Assembly: GCA_965116235.1 (NCBI GenBank)
Contig: OZ220496.1
Coordinates: 1,674,001-1,738,000, forward strand
Source of the DNA: MPNP01 sp965116235
GTDB lineage: Bacteria; Pseudomonadota; Alphaproteobacteria; Rhodobacterales; Rhodobacteraceae
Direction: 5' to 3'
DNA: 64,000 bases
Positions 1 to 9,287 of the stretch are shown here, piece after piece. How positions within the stretch are numbered: position 1 is the stretch's first letter; each line of letters opens with the position of its first letter. The notes beneath the pieces were generated by a model. That model saw only the letters and a list, made by a program, of their open reading frames with translations. It was not told the DNA's origin and did no database searches. The position numbers were made by a program, and so were the translations under genes.

Positions 1-998
1 ACCAGCAGACTTCGCCCCGATGCAAGCCATACCATTTCATTGGTCAGGACACTGACCATTGGACCGTCAAGACCGCGCACCAAAGTGGCGAGGATCGGAC
101 CTGATATCCACAAGCAGCCAATGCCAATCCATGCGCCGTCGTTCAGCCGGCTGAAGAGGGATTGGCAATCCGGGCGAAAAATGGTCCGACTTTCTGTCGC
201 ACTTCCCTCAGGCAGAAGCGAAAACCGTAGCAGCAGCAACGATACAACAAGGCAGATCAAGACTTGGATCAGGGCAAAAACAACGGCTTTCGATACATTG
301 AAATTGGAGCGAATTTCATGAAAGATGGCGACCTCCAGCGTGGTCGCCTTAGGACCACCACCCATGATCAAGACAGTCGTAAAGCTGGTAAAGCACAGCA
401 AAAAAACCAGAATGGCAATGCCAGGCAGGGATTCTCGGATTTTCGGCAGCTCGATGTATCGGAATATGGCACCGGAGGTCATGCCGGTCATTCCTGCAAT
501 TCGCCAGGACTCACCGGGGATCATGTCCCAAACAGGCAGAAGCAGCCGGACAACAAGCGGCATGTTGAAAAACACATGGGTAATCAGAATGCCGGCAAGA
601 CCATAAACCGGTTTTAACGGTTCCAGCCCGAATTGTTCCAAGGCATGACTGATGATGCCCTGGTGTCCCCACACGGCCAGAATGCCAAAAATGGATACCA
701 AGACCGGAATCACCAATGGCAGGCCAAAGAGATTGACAATCACTTGTCGCCCCGGAAAGCTTTTTCGACGGGCAAGGGCACGAGTGACAGGAACGGCGAA
801 CAGAACGCTCAGGAACGTAGAGAGTGCAGACTGGAGAAACGTAAATTCAAGGACACTTAAGGTATAGGCATCGAACTCTAGCGAAGTTTCATCGCCGGAG
901 AAAACCAGCGAGAGGTAGATGACAGCAAAAATCGCGATGCCCGGAGTCAGTACGAGAGCAACGACTCCGGGCCATGCGAGCGGCTTGTGTCCAACCAT
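1..998 (-). CDS. thiP: Thiamine ABC transporter permease ThiP (partial, runs off left edge)
   Basis: Inner-membrane permease of the ThiBPQ importer for thiamine or thiamine pyrophosphate. The minus strand reads open from an ATG at 998 to the left edge. The translation begins MVGHKPLAWPGVVAL and shows an N-terminal hydrophobic segment followed by several more membrane segments typical of a binding-protein-dependent permease. The start lies 14 bases after the thiB stop, so both genes are in one transcript under the TPP riboswitch. The AGGAGG visible near the start is on the plus strand, so no clear Shine-Dalgarno is seen and translational coupling to thiB is likely. The C-terminus, and presumably thiQ, lie outside the window. 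The identity rests mainly on the thiB neighbour and the riboswitch. Confidence 0.85.
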   Translation of the reverse strand, partial: MVGHKPLAWPGVVALVLTPGIAIFAVIYLSLVFSGDETSLEFDAYTLSVLEFTFLQSALSTFLSVLFAVPVTRALARRKSFPGRQVIVNLFGLPLVIPVLVSIFGILAVWGHQGIISHALEQFGLEPLKPVYGLAGILITHVFFNMPLVVRLLLPVWDMIPGESWRIAGMTGMTSGAIFRYIELPKIRESLPGIAILVFLLCFTSFTTVLIMGGGPKATTLEVAIFHEIRSNFNVSKAVVFALIQVLICLVVSLLLLRFSLLPEGSATESRTIFRPDCQSLFSRLNDGAWIGIGCLWISGPILATLVRGLDGPMVSVLTNEMVWLASGRSLL

Positions 999-1012
999 TT
1001 AGGAGGAAGCGT

Positions 1013-2002
1013 CTATTCAACCGTGTTTTCAAGCCAAATGTCGATTAGCTCATTGCGGACTTGCCCTGCACGAGCAGAATCGAGAAGAAAAGTGGTGACA
1101 GGCACAGGCAAACCTTGGAATGACTGAGGCAAGTCGTCACCAATATCCACAACCGGGTACATGATGTTGGTCGTTGGAATGATGGTTTGGGCGTCGTCTG
1201 ACACCAAGTAATCCAAGAACCGTTGAGCGAGCTGCTTTTTATCACTATGAGCACTGATTGCAGCCGTCTCGATCTGGATCTGGTGTCCCTCAGGAAAGAT
1301 CAGGGCCTGATAGCGGTAGGTCTCGTCGAATATCTCGTGATAGGACTGCGAGGTCGTGTAGCTGAGTACAAGCGGAGCCCGACCTTCAAGGAAAAGCCCG
1401 TACGCTTCGCTCCAGCCCGGTGTGACGGTCAAGATGTTGGGCTGCAACTGTTGCCAAGCGGTAGCCATGTCGTCTCCGTATACCGAGTGCATCCAGTATA
1501 GAAATCCCATCCCCGGCGAACTGGTGCGGGGGTCCTGAATGATGAGTTGATCGGCGAAGTCGCCCTGGATCAGATTGTCTAGGCTTTGAGGCGGTTTGGA
1601 CAAGAGTTCAGTATCTACCATCACGGCAAAATACCCATAGTCGTAGGGGACAAAGTAACTGTTATCCCAGTTAATGGGAAGATTGTACTTGGCCGTCGTC
1701 GAATGGGGTGCAACCATTCCATTCTCTACGGCTTCTGCCATCAAATTGGTATCAAGCCCCAAGATGACATCGGCTTGGGTGTTGTTGCCTTCGGCCTTTA
1801 GGAGCGAAAACAAAAAGACCGCATCGCCGCCGGCCCGCCATTCAATTTCGCAGTTGCAGAACTCTTCAAAACCTGCGGCAATCGGAGGTCCTGCACCCCA
1901 ATCGCTTGCAAAGCCATCATATGTGTAAATGGTAAGAGTTTCGGCTTTTGCCGTGAAAGAACTGGCTAAAATGACGCATGCAACAAGTAGTTTTCGAAAC
2001 AT
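1013..2002 (-). CDS. thiB: Thiamine ABC transporter substrate-binding protein ThiB
   Basis: Periplasmic thiamine-binding protein that delivers substrate to ThiP. From the ATG at 2002 the protein has 329 residues with a clear signal peptide (MFRKLLVACVILASSFTAKA) and a mature start ETLTIYTYDGFASDWG, the usual opening of ThiB. A longer frame starts at 2053, but it would begin at the edge of the riboswitch and put 17 residues before the signal peptide, so 2002 is preferred. A GGGGA run a few bases upstream can serve as ribosome-binding site. Regulation by thiamine pyrophosphate through the riboswitch just upstream is expected. The family assignment is firm. Confidence 0.92.
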   Translation of the reverse strand: MFRKLLVACVILASSFTAKAETLTIYTYDGFASDWGAGPPIAAGFEEFCNCEIEWRAGGDAVFLFSLLKAEGNNTQADVILGLDTNLMAEAVENGMVAPHSTTAKYNLPINWDNSYFVPYDYGYFAVMVDTELLSKPPQSLDNLIQGDFADQLIIQDPRTSSPGMGFLYWMHSVYGDDMATAWQQLQPNILTVTPGWSEAYGLFLEGRAPLVLSYTTSQSYHEIFDETYRYQALIFPEGHQIQIETAAISAHSDKKQLAQRFLDYLVSDDAQTIIPTTNIMYPVVDIGDDLPQSFQGLPVPVTTFLLDSARAGQVRNELIDIWLENTVE

Positions 2003-2056
2003 AGTATCCCCACTCTGGACGGCAAAGTTTTCAAGGAAAGAGCATGCCAGCACTCC

Positions 2057-2140
2057 TCAATCCCTTCGCCGGTACTAACCGGATCAGGTTCAACGGGTCA
2101 GTATCTCGATACTTCTCAGCCAAAGGCTCCCCAAGAGAAC
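2057..2140 (-). promoter_or_regulatory. TPP riboswitch (THI element)
   Basis: The minus strand carries the conserved thiamine pyrophosphate aptamer: GGGGAGCC, then GGCTGAGA, a variable helix, GACCC, TGAACCTGATCCGGTTAGTA, and CGGCGAAGGGA. These are the invariant blocks of the family in the right order. It sits between a sigma70-like promoter and thiB. The short distance to the thiB start favours control of translation initiation; no separate terminator hairpin with a U-run is evident. Confidence 0.95.
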
Positions 2141-2149
2141 GCTGATCGT

Positions 2150-2178
2150 AAGGTATGACACTAATGTGAGATTGTCAA
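2150..2178 (-). promoter_or_regulatory. Putative promoter of the thi operon
   Basis: On the minus strand TTGACA (2173-2178) is followed after 17 bases by TACCTT (2150-2155). The -35 is a perfect match and the -10 is weak. The predicted transcript start falls a few bases before the TPP riboswitch, which supports the call. Confidence 0.55.
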
Positions 2179-2963
2179 ACTGAAATGAGGATTTCTTTCA
2201 AGCAGATTGGTAACAGTTACGTGAAAATCACTTATGGTCTACGCAAGCGGCTATTTCATGGAAGTTTGGCAGTGGATTCGTTGACTGTTTCGACTCGTGT
2301 CATGTTCACGATATCTGGGCATTTGAGCCAAATGGTTGCGAGATTCAAATGGTGTGCTGGTATAATTGTGCTGTGGCTGCTGTTGCTGAGAATCCGCAGC
2401 ACGCACGCTAAGGTGATTTTCTCCAGCGAAGGGGATATAAATTGGGTTCAGCACCATTATAGGCAGATGATGGCCACGCACATGAAACGGTTTGATGATC
2501 GCTGGTCGAAGGCTGGGGCATATAGGCATGGCATGACCCGGCGTCAGCACAAGAGGTGTATTGGCGCGGTTTGAAACCATTGGCGATCGCGTGTAACTTG
2601 AATATCGGGCCCCTTGACTGACTCAGACATCATTGCGTGCCACACCGCCTGAGGGTCGTGCCAAGGTGACCGTGCTGCTTGTCGTCACAACTTCACCCAT
2701 GCCAGACATGCCGGACCGAATCCCCGGATCACCTCATGCACCCAGAGACGAGGTTGCCAGGCTCCGATCCTAGATTTCCCACCTCAACTGCCGATAGAAC
2801 CGTTTATCCGCTGTTGTTCACGTACTCTATGACCGGCAAAGCCAGCCACGTAATGTTGTAAAACATGGCACTATGCAGCCGTAAAGAGGCTGTAGACCTT
2901 GAAGTAAGGTTGGAAACAATTTTCGATGTCGGGCAATCTGGTGCAAAATAGGCAACCATCATG
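2179..2963. other. Region without recognisable gene
   Basis: Two overlapping open frames exist here, at 2185-2574 on plus and 2251-2580 on minus. Neither has a convincing ribosome-binding site, familiar motif or natural-looking composition. From about 2640 to 2880 no frame is convincing either. I see only spacer between the thi promoter and the terminator of the first porin gene. Confidence 0.5.
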
Positions 2964-2993
2964 CAAAAGGGGGAGTCCGAAACTCCCCCTTCG
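2964..2993 (-). terminator. Intrinsic terminator of porin copy 1
   Basis: Inverted repeat with a 10-bp stem (AAGGGGGAGT, 2967-2976, with ACTCCCCCTT, 2982-2991) and a 5-base loop. On the minus strand, downstream of the porin stop at 3016, the stem runs into TTTTGC. A similarly placed hairpin follows the second porin copy. Confidence 0.7.
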
Positions 2994-3015
2994 CCAATTC
3001 TTGAAGTGTTTCCAG

Positions 3016-4466
3016 TCAGAAACTCATCGAAATTCCAGCCCCAATCGTGGTGGTCTTCTTGGTACTCTTGGTGATCGCAAAGTTGGGAGTAGTACTGGTT
3101 TTGTACATATCCTCGCTCAGCCTCTCGATCTCAGCGTAGAATTTCGCTCCACCGCCAAGAGCATAGGTGAAGTCTAGATCAATCCGGTTGGAATCCATGG
3201 GCAGGCCATTACCACTCTTATCATCCTTCTTGGAATAGGCCAGAGCGATGTTCGAACCGCTACTGATGTCTCTCGAAAACTTGAGGCCCATGGCCGTCCA
3301 CTTGTTCACCGAAATCATGGCTGCAAACGCTTTCGGGGCAGTTGGTGTAGTAGCATCAATTCCCAAAACCGTAGCATCTTCCCCGGACTGCCTGACATAG
3401 GTTCCACTGATGGTGTTGCCAGCAAAGTTTCCGCCAACACTCAGGGCCATGACATCGTTGCTGTCCATGCCCAAGCCTACACTGATAGTCCCGGCGTCAT
3501 ATTTGGCTCCAAGCGACCAGGCATCATCGCCGGATTCGCCCGATGTCAGGGCATAGGAAACCGAGGCTATGGAACCGGTCAAAGCAATCGCTGTCCGGCC
3601 TGGTGTCGTGGCGGGCATGTTTGTACCCTTCAGAGTAACCGCAAGATTTGTAGCAGTTGTTGCCGGCTTGGCCGCCAAAGTTCTACCACCTGCCTTCTGT
3701 TTTACGATTGAGATTTGCTTCCCATTCTTAACGACATCAGCTTCCAACGCATCAGTTTCACTTTTCGTTCCAGATTTGAAATAACCCACAACATTTCCCG
3801 ACGTCAAGACACCATCGGCACTCATCAGGTCACTGAGCTCTAATGCGCTGGCCAAGGTTGGAAGTTTAAGCGGCATCGTGTGGGTTTTCGCATCATTACC
3901 GGTACCTGTTGTGTAGGTGTAATTCACGGGTTCAAGCATGACAGTCTTGCCGGATATGGCATCTGCATCCGCCAGACCGATGTTGCCCACCAGATCAATG
4001 CCCGGATCATTGTCGCCAAACTGCAACTTCCATGACCCATCTGCACCACCGATGAACGCACTGGCTTGGTTGACACCGTTCTTGCCATCCGCGCCCTTGC
4101 CTTCCTCGTCAATCGAAATGGCCGCCCCAAACAGCAGACCCCCATCGGTCACACCCGATGATGAAAACTTCACCTCGTACTCGACGACTGTCTGAATGTT
4201 ATCGGAATCCGGGTCCTTGCTCGTGTTGTCATCCACACGCTTGAGACCCATCTTGGCGGAACCCGACAGAGCCACCGACGGCGCTGCCGCTTCCATTTCG
4301 TCCGCCGGCATGTCGGGGACGTCTTCCATCATGGAAACATCCATTTCAGCACCGTCCACAGCGGTGCTGTCATCCATGGAGACGTCTACCCCCCCCCATG
4401 GTTCTCGGCGTAGGCATACGCTCCCGCGAACGCCAGCACCATTGAGAACACAATCAACTTTGGCAT
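3016..4466 (-). CDS. Outer-membrane porin, copy 1, phase-variable by a poly-G tract (OFF as sequenced)
   Basis: Beta-barrel porin of the Rhodobacter-type family. The true start is the ATG at 4466, behind GGAG. It encodes a signal peptide (MPKLIVFSMVLAFAGAYAYA) and then ENH followed by nine G (4389-4397). Three Gly codons end directly in TAG, so this state gives a 26-residue peptide. With ten or seven G the frame passes through Gly-Val-Asp into a 453-codon frame (3016-4377). That frame holds an acidic linker rich in Asp, Glu and Met, a long barrel region, and the C-terminal Phe (GISMSF) recognised by the BAM complex. The ATG at 4377 cannot be the real start because it lacks the signal peptide. 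The copy at 11902-13361 is nearly identical at both ends but diverges in the middle. A homopolymer sequencing error is possible. Confidence 0.85.
4389..4397 (-). repeat. Poly-G tract (G9) in porin copy 1
   Basis: Nine consecutive C on plus, G on minus, within codons 24-26 of the porin leader and followed by TAGACG. The tract sets the frame between signal peptide and barrel; the present length puts the body out of frame. It fits a slipped-strand phase-variation switch. Confidence 0.8.
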
Positions 4467-4512
4467 GATTCTTACTCCTATCTCATGTTTAAAGTTCACG
4501 ATTTGTGAGGGC

Positions 4513-4541
4513 AAACTACCCCGGCCTCTTGATGTTTTCAA
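4513..4541 (-). promoter_or_regulatory. Putative promoter of porin copy 1
   Basis: On the minus strand TTGAAA (4536-4541) and TAGTTT (4513-4518) are 17 bases apart and 46 bases before the start codon. The same pair with the same spacing is kept in front of porin copy 2 (13407-13435), which supports a real function. Confidence 0.5.
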
Positions 4542-4575
4542 TGATCTGGGCCCCAGTCGATTTCATTTTCTTCAA

Positions 4576-4599
4576 AACTGTCGCATTTTTGCGACAGTT
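4576..4599. promoter_or_regulatory. Conserved inverted repeat upstream of porin copy 1
   Basis: AACTGTCGC and GCGACAGTT form a perfect 9-bp inverted repeat around ATTTTT. The core (TGTCGC, ATTTTT, GCGACA) recurs at the same place before porin copy 2. It lies about 35 bases upstream of the putative -35. It may be a regulator-binding site or an upstream terminator; the sequence does not decide. Confidence 0.45.
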
Positions 4600-5248
4600 G
4601 GAGCGTTTTGTCCGTGTCAGGGGGTGTATCAGACAGCCAAAATTTCTGATAGCGAAGGTTACCCTGAAAACTGTTGGTTTGGGTACTGAGGTTGGGGGAT
4701 TGACCTTCTTGGAGATTTCGCGCTTCAAGCACATGTTCATACGCTGGATCAAACCTCGGCCATAGGAAATAAAGTTGGAGGGACTGAGCAGGCATTTCGT
4801 GCACTTATGCCCTACCCACAGCCGTTTTAAGAGGTCAGTATGGACGTATCTTCGCTTCCAGCCGGCGGATATTCGTCTAGTGGAGCAATACCTGTCGTTC
4901 GTTGCCACCTGAGCGACATGCATGATCCAGCCCCAATACCTCGTTCACCGTAACCTTGCCTCGCTCCAGCTCGGTCTTCGCCACCGCATCGCAGATCACA
5001 ACGTACCACTTGTTGTCTGGCTTCCTGACGAACGCTCTTTCGGGCCCCCGTCCAGATTCGTATCCACTTCACTTTCGGGATCCTGAGTTGTCCGAATGAG
5101 GGTTGACAATAGGACGGCGAACTTTTCACCGGCCGCTCTAACAATACATGGACTGCGCGCATGGACAGTATTTGACATCCTCCATGCGCGTGGCGTAACA
5201 ACGAACGGTATGACCATTTTGTTGTCTGTATGATCGGAAATACCGCTT
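4600..5248. other. Intergenic region, no intact gene
   Basis: Several overlapping minus-strand frames occur (for example 4516-4923, 4827-5201 and 4996-5355). None carries a recognisable domain, and they overlap each other in conflicting frames. A short stretch with protein-like composition at 4877-5068 is listed separately. Confidence 0.4.
4877..5068 (-). pseudogene. Possible remnant of an unidentified coding sequence
   Basis: A minus-strand frame of 63 codons with no start codon but protein-like composition, containing AFVRKPDNKWYVVICDAVAK and then KVTVNEVLGLDHA. It is closed by TAG at 4877 and preceded by TGA. I do not recognise the family. It may be the tail of a decayed gene or a chance frame. 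Confidence 0.2.
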
Positions 5249-6949
5249 ATGAACCCGCACTTTAAGCTAGCTGCGTTACAAGAATTCATCGATAGTGACG
5301 ATCGCCGGCTCAACCCTTTTTTCGTCGGTCGTGACGACATCATGAGCAATATCATGCGCGCGGCTCATTCGATCGCCGTCCACGACCCAACGGCATCGTC
5401 AGTCTGGCCGGCCAAGGGGCGCATGCAGCTCATTCAGGGACCGCCCGGTATCGGAAAGACGTCGCTCCTTGATGCGCTGAACGAACATTGTCTCGATGGA
5501 GTTAAGGACAACGACAACGCTCCTTTCATACTGCCCGTCATGATTCCCGAAGCCAAAGCCTTGTCGGCCGCCCATGTCGCAGAGCGACTCTATACAACCA
5601 TAGACGAGATCAATCGACAGCGACCTAATGATCGGTTGCGGCGCTTCATGTGGGGGTTGACTGCTATCGTCGGCTCGCTCCAGGAACTATCGGTGACTGC
5701 CGACGGGTTTCGTTATCGCCGTCAGATTAATACCCCACCAGCCAAAAAACAGAAGTTGCCGCCCAACACGGCCGTCCTACTTTTGATCGACGAGATTCAG
5801 ACTGTCCTAGGTGGGCCCGACGACGAGGCTGCCCACGTGCTGCAATATCTGGAAGGGGGTAGCCGGGGGCAACCGATTCTGCCCGTCCTCGCCGGCCTCT
5901 CCAACAGCAGCCGGGTGCTGGATCGTCTTGGACTATCTCGCATTGGCGGACGCGCTCCCCAAACAATGGAACGCCTGAATAAGGCTGAGGTGGCGAAGGC
6001 CGCTCAATCATTCTTCGACTATTTTGGCATTGCGGGAACGACGGTTGAGCAGGAGCGGTGGGCTCGATCCCTCTATCGTTGGTCCAAGGGCTGGCCCAAG
6101 CACCTGCAAAACGGCCTGAGTGCCTTGGGCGAGATGCTTATCAGCCAGGGTGGTCAGCTAAGTCAGTGCGACATGATGACCGTGCAGCGCAATGTCGTCA
6201 ATTTGCGGCACAGTTACTATCTGACCCGCTTCGGCGAGCATGACGACGAACCAGAATTGATCGGCTCAATCATGGCACAACTGGGTCGCGACCCCGTGTC
6301 CGCTCGTCACATTCGTAACACCATTAGTTCGGTTATGCAGAAGGAGGAATGGCAGGGCATTGAGCCTCCGACTTTCGAACCCATGCTCCGGCGCGGCTTG
6401 ATTGACCGACGCATCAGGCCTAGCGGCGAGATCGTTTACACATGTCCTATCCCCTCCTTGCACTCCTTTGCCGTCACGCAGACGGGTTCAACGTTACTAA
6501 AGTTGGCGGGTCACGGGCGTGCCGACCTTGTGATAGATGCCATCCGAAAGGGGCAGGATCCGGCGAGCAGCGACGCGTGGGGCCGCACTCCTCTCCATAT
6601 CACCGCTCAGGAAAACTGGCCGACCGTCATCACAACACTTCTTGATCACGGTGTCGAACCGGACGCGATTGATCAGTGGGGTCGTACTGCCCTGCACATG
6701 GCCGCCCACGAAAATGCTGAAGAGAGCATTTCAGAACTGCTCGCCGCGGGCGCGAACATCCACGCAACCGATACGGATGGTGAAACACCCCTGCATCATG
6801 CGGCCCGCGAAGACAGCGTTCAGGCGGTTGAGATGCTTCTTGCCGCCCGCGCCAATCCGAATGTTCGTAACAAGATGGACAGAGTGCCGCGGGACGTTGC
6901 CCCTGCCAACAGCGAGAGTAGCCGTGCCCTCAATAAGATGGAACACTAA
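5249..6949 (+). CDS. AAA-type ATPase with C-terminal ankyrin repeats
   Basis: 566-residue predicted cytoplasmic NTPase. The N-terminus has NPFFVGRDD before the P-loop GPPGIGKT (residues 64-71). A Walker B-like strand, VLLLIDEIQ, follows near residue 180, and then a predicted helical or winged-helix region. Residues from about 425 to the end form ankyrin repeats, with the diagnostic WGRTPLH, WGRTALHMAA and DGETPLHHAA. The layout of NPF, a glycine-rich stretch and the P-loop also occurs in the ATPases at 22796-24024 and 24469-25662, so these look like one expanded family. Ankyrin repeats suggest a protein-binding sensor or effector. A STAND-like defence or host-interaction role is conceivable but unproven. 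The gene stands alone. Confidence 0.75.
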   Translation: MNPHFKLAALQEFIDSDDRRLNPFFVGRDDIMSNIMRAAHSIAVHDPTASSVWPAKGRMQLIQGPPGIGKTSLLDALNEHCLDGVKDNDNAPFILPVMIPEAKALSAAHVAERLYTTIDEINRQRPNDRLRRFMWGLTAIVGSLQELSVTADGFRYRRQINTPPAKKQKLPPNTAVLLLIDEIQTVLGGPDDEAAHVLQYLEGGSRGQPILPVLAGLSNSSRVLDRLGLSRIGGRAPQTMERLNKAEVAKAAQSFFDYFGIAGTTVEQERWARSLYRWSKGWPKHLQNGLSALGEMLISQGGQLSQCDMMTVQRNVVNLRHSYYLTRFGEHDDEPELIGSIMAQLGRDPVSARHIRNTISSVMQKEEWQGIEPPTFEPMLRRGLIDRRIRPSGEIVYTCPIPSLHSFAVTQTGSTLLKLAGHGRADLVIDAIRKGQDPASSDAWGRTPLHITAQENWPTVITTLLDHGVEPDAIDQWGRTALHMAAHENAEESISELLAAGANIHATDTDGETPLHHAAREDSVQAVEMLLAARANPNVRNKMDRVPRDVAPANSESSRALNKMEH

Positions 6950-7359
6950 CCGGGTTCCAAAGGAACTGGCCTATGCAAGACGCTTTGAATTCTACCATTG
7001 CCGTCGAACCCTAGGTGAAAGCATGACATATTTTCCCCACTTTTTCCGGCAGGGTCTCGGTTTGAATCATGCGACTCTGTCATCTCCACCGTGCGGGGTT
7101 CGAATTATGCGATCGTGTTCAAACTGAGATACTGTCGCTTTTCCGGATGTACATGGTAGCCATTATGAAACCATGGTTCTTGGCTACTTCAGTCCCAAGC
7201 TGGACTTTCATGACATTCCGGTCAGTTTTGCATACGCAATACGCAGCATCTTCAACTCGCCCTCACGCCGGAATCTCCAATCGGAGATCATGAGATTTAC
7301 ATGTGTTTCTTGAGATACTATTCTCTCAATGACTTTTTCAAAACGCAGGAGGGATTATC
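6950..7359. promoter_or_regulatory. Upstream region of the Rieske/SDR operon with an imperfect direct repeat
   Basis: No gene is supported here. Two related 20-base segments, at 7060-7079 (GTTTGAATCATGCGACTCTG) and 7098-7117 (GTTCGAATTATGCGATCGTG), match at about 15 of 20 positions and are 38 bases apart. Spacing near four helical turns is compatible with a regulator site for the downstream oxygenase gene. The leader ends in AGGAGG before the ATG at 7360. Confidence 0.3.
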
Positions 7360-8508
7360 ATGCTTGATACGCTCGACAGATTATCTCCTTCGTCACGCAG
7401 TGATGGATGGAACGCAGACCCAAGAAAATCCTTTTCGCTGAGTGCTGACAACTATTGTCACAAGGACATCTTCACGATCGAAAAGGAGGCGATAGTGGGG
7501 CGAACTTGGCAATGGGTATGTCATGCTGAAAAACTGGCCCAGCCCGGCAGTTATATCACGGTTCGGGTTCGTGATTATCCCATTGTCGTTTTGCGAACAG
7601 GCGAAGGAGTGCTCAAGGCGTTCTACAACGTGTGCAAGCATCGTGGACATGAACTTTTGGCAGGAGAGGGTCACACGAAGAGGGTTGTGTGTCCCTACCA
7701 CGCTTGGGTATACAATTTGGACGGTCAATTGGTTCGAGCTCCACACACCGAACGGCTGACAGATTTTGACCCATCCGATATCTGCTTGAAGGCAATCAGG
7801 GTTGAAGAGTTCTGCAATTTTATCTTTGTCAATCTGGATCCGAATGCGTCATCCTTGGCTGAACAGACTGGAACACTCGCCGATGAGATCAATTGCTGGG
7901 CACCCGACTTGGGACAACTCACTTTTTCCCATCGACTGACTTACGACATCAAGTCCAACTGGAAGAACGTCGTCGACAATTTTCTGGAATGCTACCATTG
8001 CCCGACGGCTCACAAGGACTTTTGCACGTTGGTGGACATGGACACATACAGGGTAACAACGCACGGCATTTGGTCAAGCCATATGGCCGAGGCTGGCAAG
8101 TCGGCCAACACGGCCTACTCGGTAGACGCCGCAACGGTAAAGGATCATGCAGTGTGGTGGCTTTGGCCGAATACCTGCCTGATGAGGTATCCAGGTCGGG
8201 GCAATTTCATCGTGCTGCATATCATACCTGTCGATGTTGATCGTACATTCGAGACCTATGATTTCTTCTTCGAGACAGCGGATCAGACCGAGGCCGAAAA
8301 GGAGGCCATAAGGTACATCGATGAGGTGCTGCAGGTTGAAGACATAAATCTCGTCGAAAGCGTGCAAAGAGGGATGAGCACGCCAGCGTTTCACCAAGGT
8401 CGCATTGTGCATGACCCTTCGGGCTCAGGCAAGTCTGAACACGCCGTGCACCACTTTCACGGTCTGGTGCTGAAGGCATACGCGGAGTGGGAGCGGCACA
8501 ATGGCTAG
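7360..8508 (+). CDS. Rieske non-heme iron oxygenase, alpha subunit
   Basis: 382-residue ring-hydroxylating-type oxygenase. The Rieske [2Fe-2S] centre is CKHRGH (C92, H94) with CPYHAW (C111, H114). The mononuclear iron site lies in DNFLECYHCPTAHKDF near residues 205-220. Members include ring-hydroxylating dioxygenases and N-demethylating oxygenases acting on quaternary amines such as carnitine or glycine betaine. The substrate cannot be set from sequence. No reductase or beta-subunit gene is adjacent, so electrons must come from elsewhere. The gene overlaps the following SDR by eight bases (8501-8508). A strong AGGAGG lies before the start. Confidence 0.88.
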   Translation: MLDTLDRLSPSSRSDGWNADPRKSFSLSADNYCHKDIFTIEKEAIVGRTWQWVCHAEKLAQPGSYITVRVRDYPIVVLRTGEGVLKAFYNVCKHRGHELLAGEGHTKRVVCPYHAWVYNLDGQLVRAPHTERLTDFDPSDICLKAIRVEEFCNFIFVNLDPNASSLAEQTGTLADEINCWAPDLGQLTFSHRLTYDIKSNWKNVVDNFLECYHCPTAHKDFCTLVDMDTYRVTTHGIWSSHMAEAGKSANTAYSVDAATVKDHAVWWLWPNTCLMRYPGRGNFIVLHIIPVDVDRTFETYDFFFETADQTEAEKEAIRYIDEVLQVEDINLVESVQRGMSTPAFHQGRIVHDPSGSGKSEHAVHHFHGLVLKAYAEWERHNG

Positions 8509-9250
8509 GTTAGCCAACAAGGTAGCGGTCATAACAGGTGGGGCAGGGGGAATAGGCACGGCCATCTGTCAGCGGTTTGTCGATGAGGGTGCAACGGTGT
8601 ATGGCTTCGACGTACAGCAGGCACAGAACGGGTCATGGCCGAGTTTTGTGGTGGATATCACGGATGAAAATGCCATAAAGGACGGCTTCAAATCCGTTGA
8701 TCGAATTTCCAACAGAGTTGACATTTTGATCAATGCGGCTGGAATCGAAATCGAAAAGACCATTGAAGACACATCTCTTGACGAGTGGAACCGAATATTT
8801 GCCATCAATGTGACCGGCACCTATTTGATGTCAAAGCATTGCCTCCCGCTTCTACGCCGGTCGAAAGCCGCAAGCATCATTAACTTTGGTTCCTACGACG
8901 GCTTCATTGCCGATCCCAAGCTTGCCGCTTACTGTGCAACAAAAGGTGCCGTCCATGCCTTGACCAAGGCCATGGCATGCGATCATGGCCCCGAAGGTAT
9001 TCGGGTCAATGCGATTTGTCCAGGGATGGTCAATACGCCAATGATGGAAAGTTTTGTCGGAGGCAGCGAAAGCCTCCAGTCGCTACAGTCCAAACTGGCG
9101 GACTTGCATCCATCCAAAACGATGGGTGAACCCGAAGACATTGCCAATTTGGCCTTGTGGCTGGCCTCGGATGAGGCACGTTATGCTTCAGGCCAGCTGT
9201 GGATCATAGACGGTGGGCTGACCGCACAGGTTCAGCAAATGAAGCTGTAA
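8501..9250 (+). CDS. SDR-family oxidoreductase
   Basis: 249-residue classical short-chain dehydrogenase/reductase. It shows the Rossmann motif GGAGGIG near the N-terminus, NAAG in the central strand, and the YCATKGA active site (Tyr and Lys four residues apart). The Ser is probably in the preceding INFGS stretch. The C-terminal ASGQLWIIDGG is typical. It overlaps the oxygenase gene, so it probably oxidises or reduces the product of that enzyme using NAD(P)H. Substrate unknown. Confidence 0.88.
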   Translation: MARLANKVAVITGGAGGIGTAICQRFVDEGATVYGFDVQQAQNGSWPSFVVDITDENAIKDGFKSVDRISNRVDILINAAGIEIEKTIEDTSLDEWNRIFAINVTGTYLMSKHCLPLLRRSKAASIINFGSYDGFIADPKLAAYCATKGAVHALTKAMACDHGPEGIRVNAICPGMVNTPMMESFVGGSESLQSLQSKLADLHPSKTMGEPEDIANLALWLASDEARYASGQLWIIDGGLTAQVQQMKL

Positions 9251-9287
9251 GCTGATACTTCAATCAAATTGCGAGACAGGAAACTAG

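Noticed and set aside
2185..2580. Overlapping open frames on both strands
   Set aside because: No ribosome-binding site, no domain and no codon pattern on either strand; they look like chance frames.
3016..4377. Taking the ATG at 4377 (and 13272 in the second copy) as the porin start
   Set aside because: The product would lack a signal peptide. A perfect signal peptide with a ribosome-binding site lies upstream in another frame across the poly-G run, so the start at 4466 (13361) with a frame switch is better.
7091..7120. tRNA-like T-arm GGTTCGAATT
   Set aside because: No pairing T-stem, anticodon arm or acceptor stem could be formed around it. The similar GTTCGAAT at 58495-58510 on minus fails in the same way.
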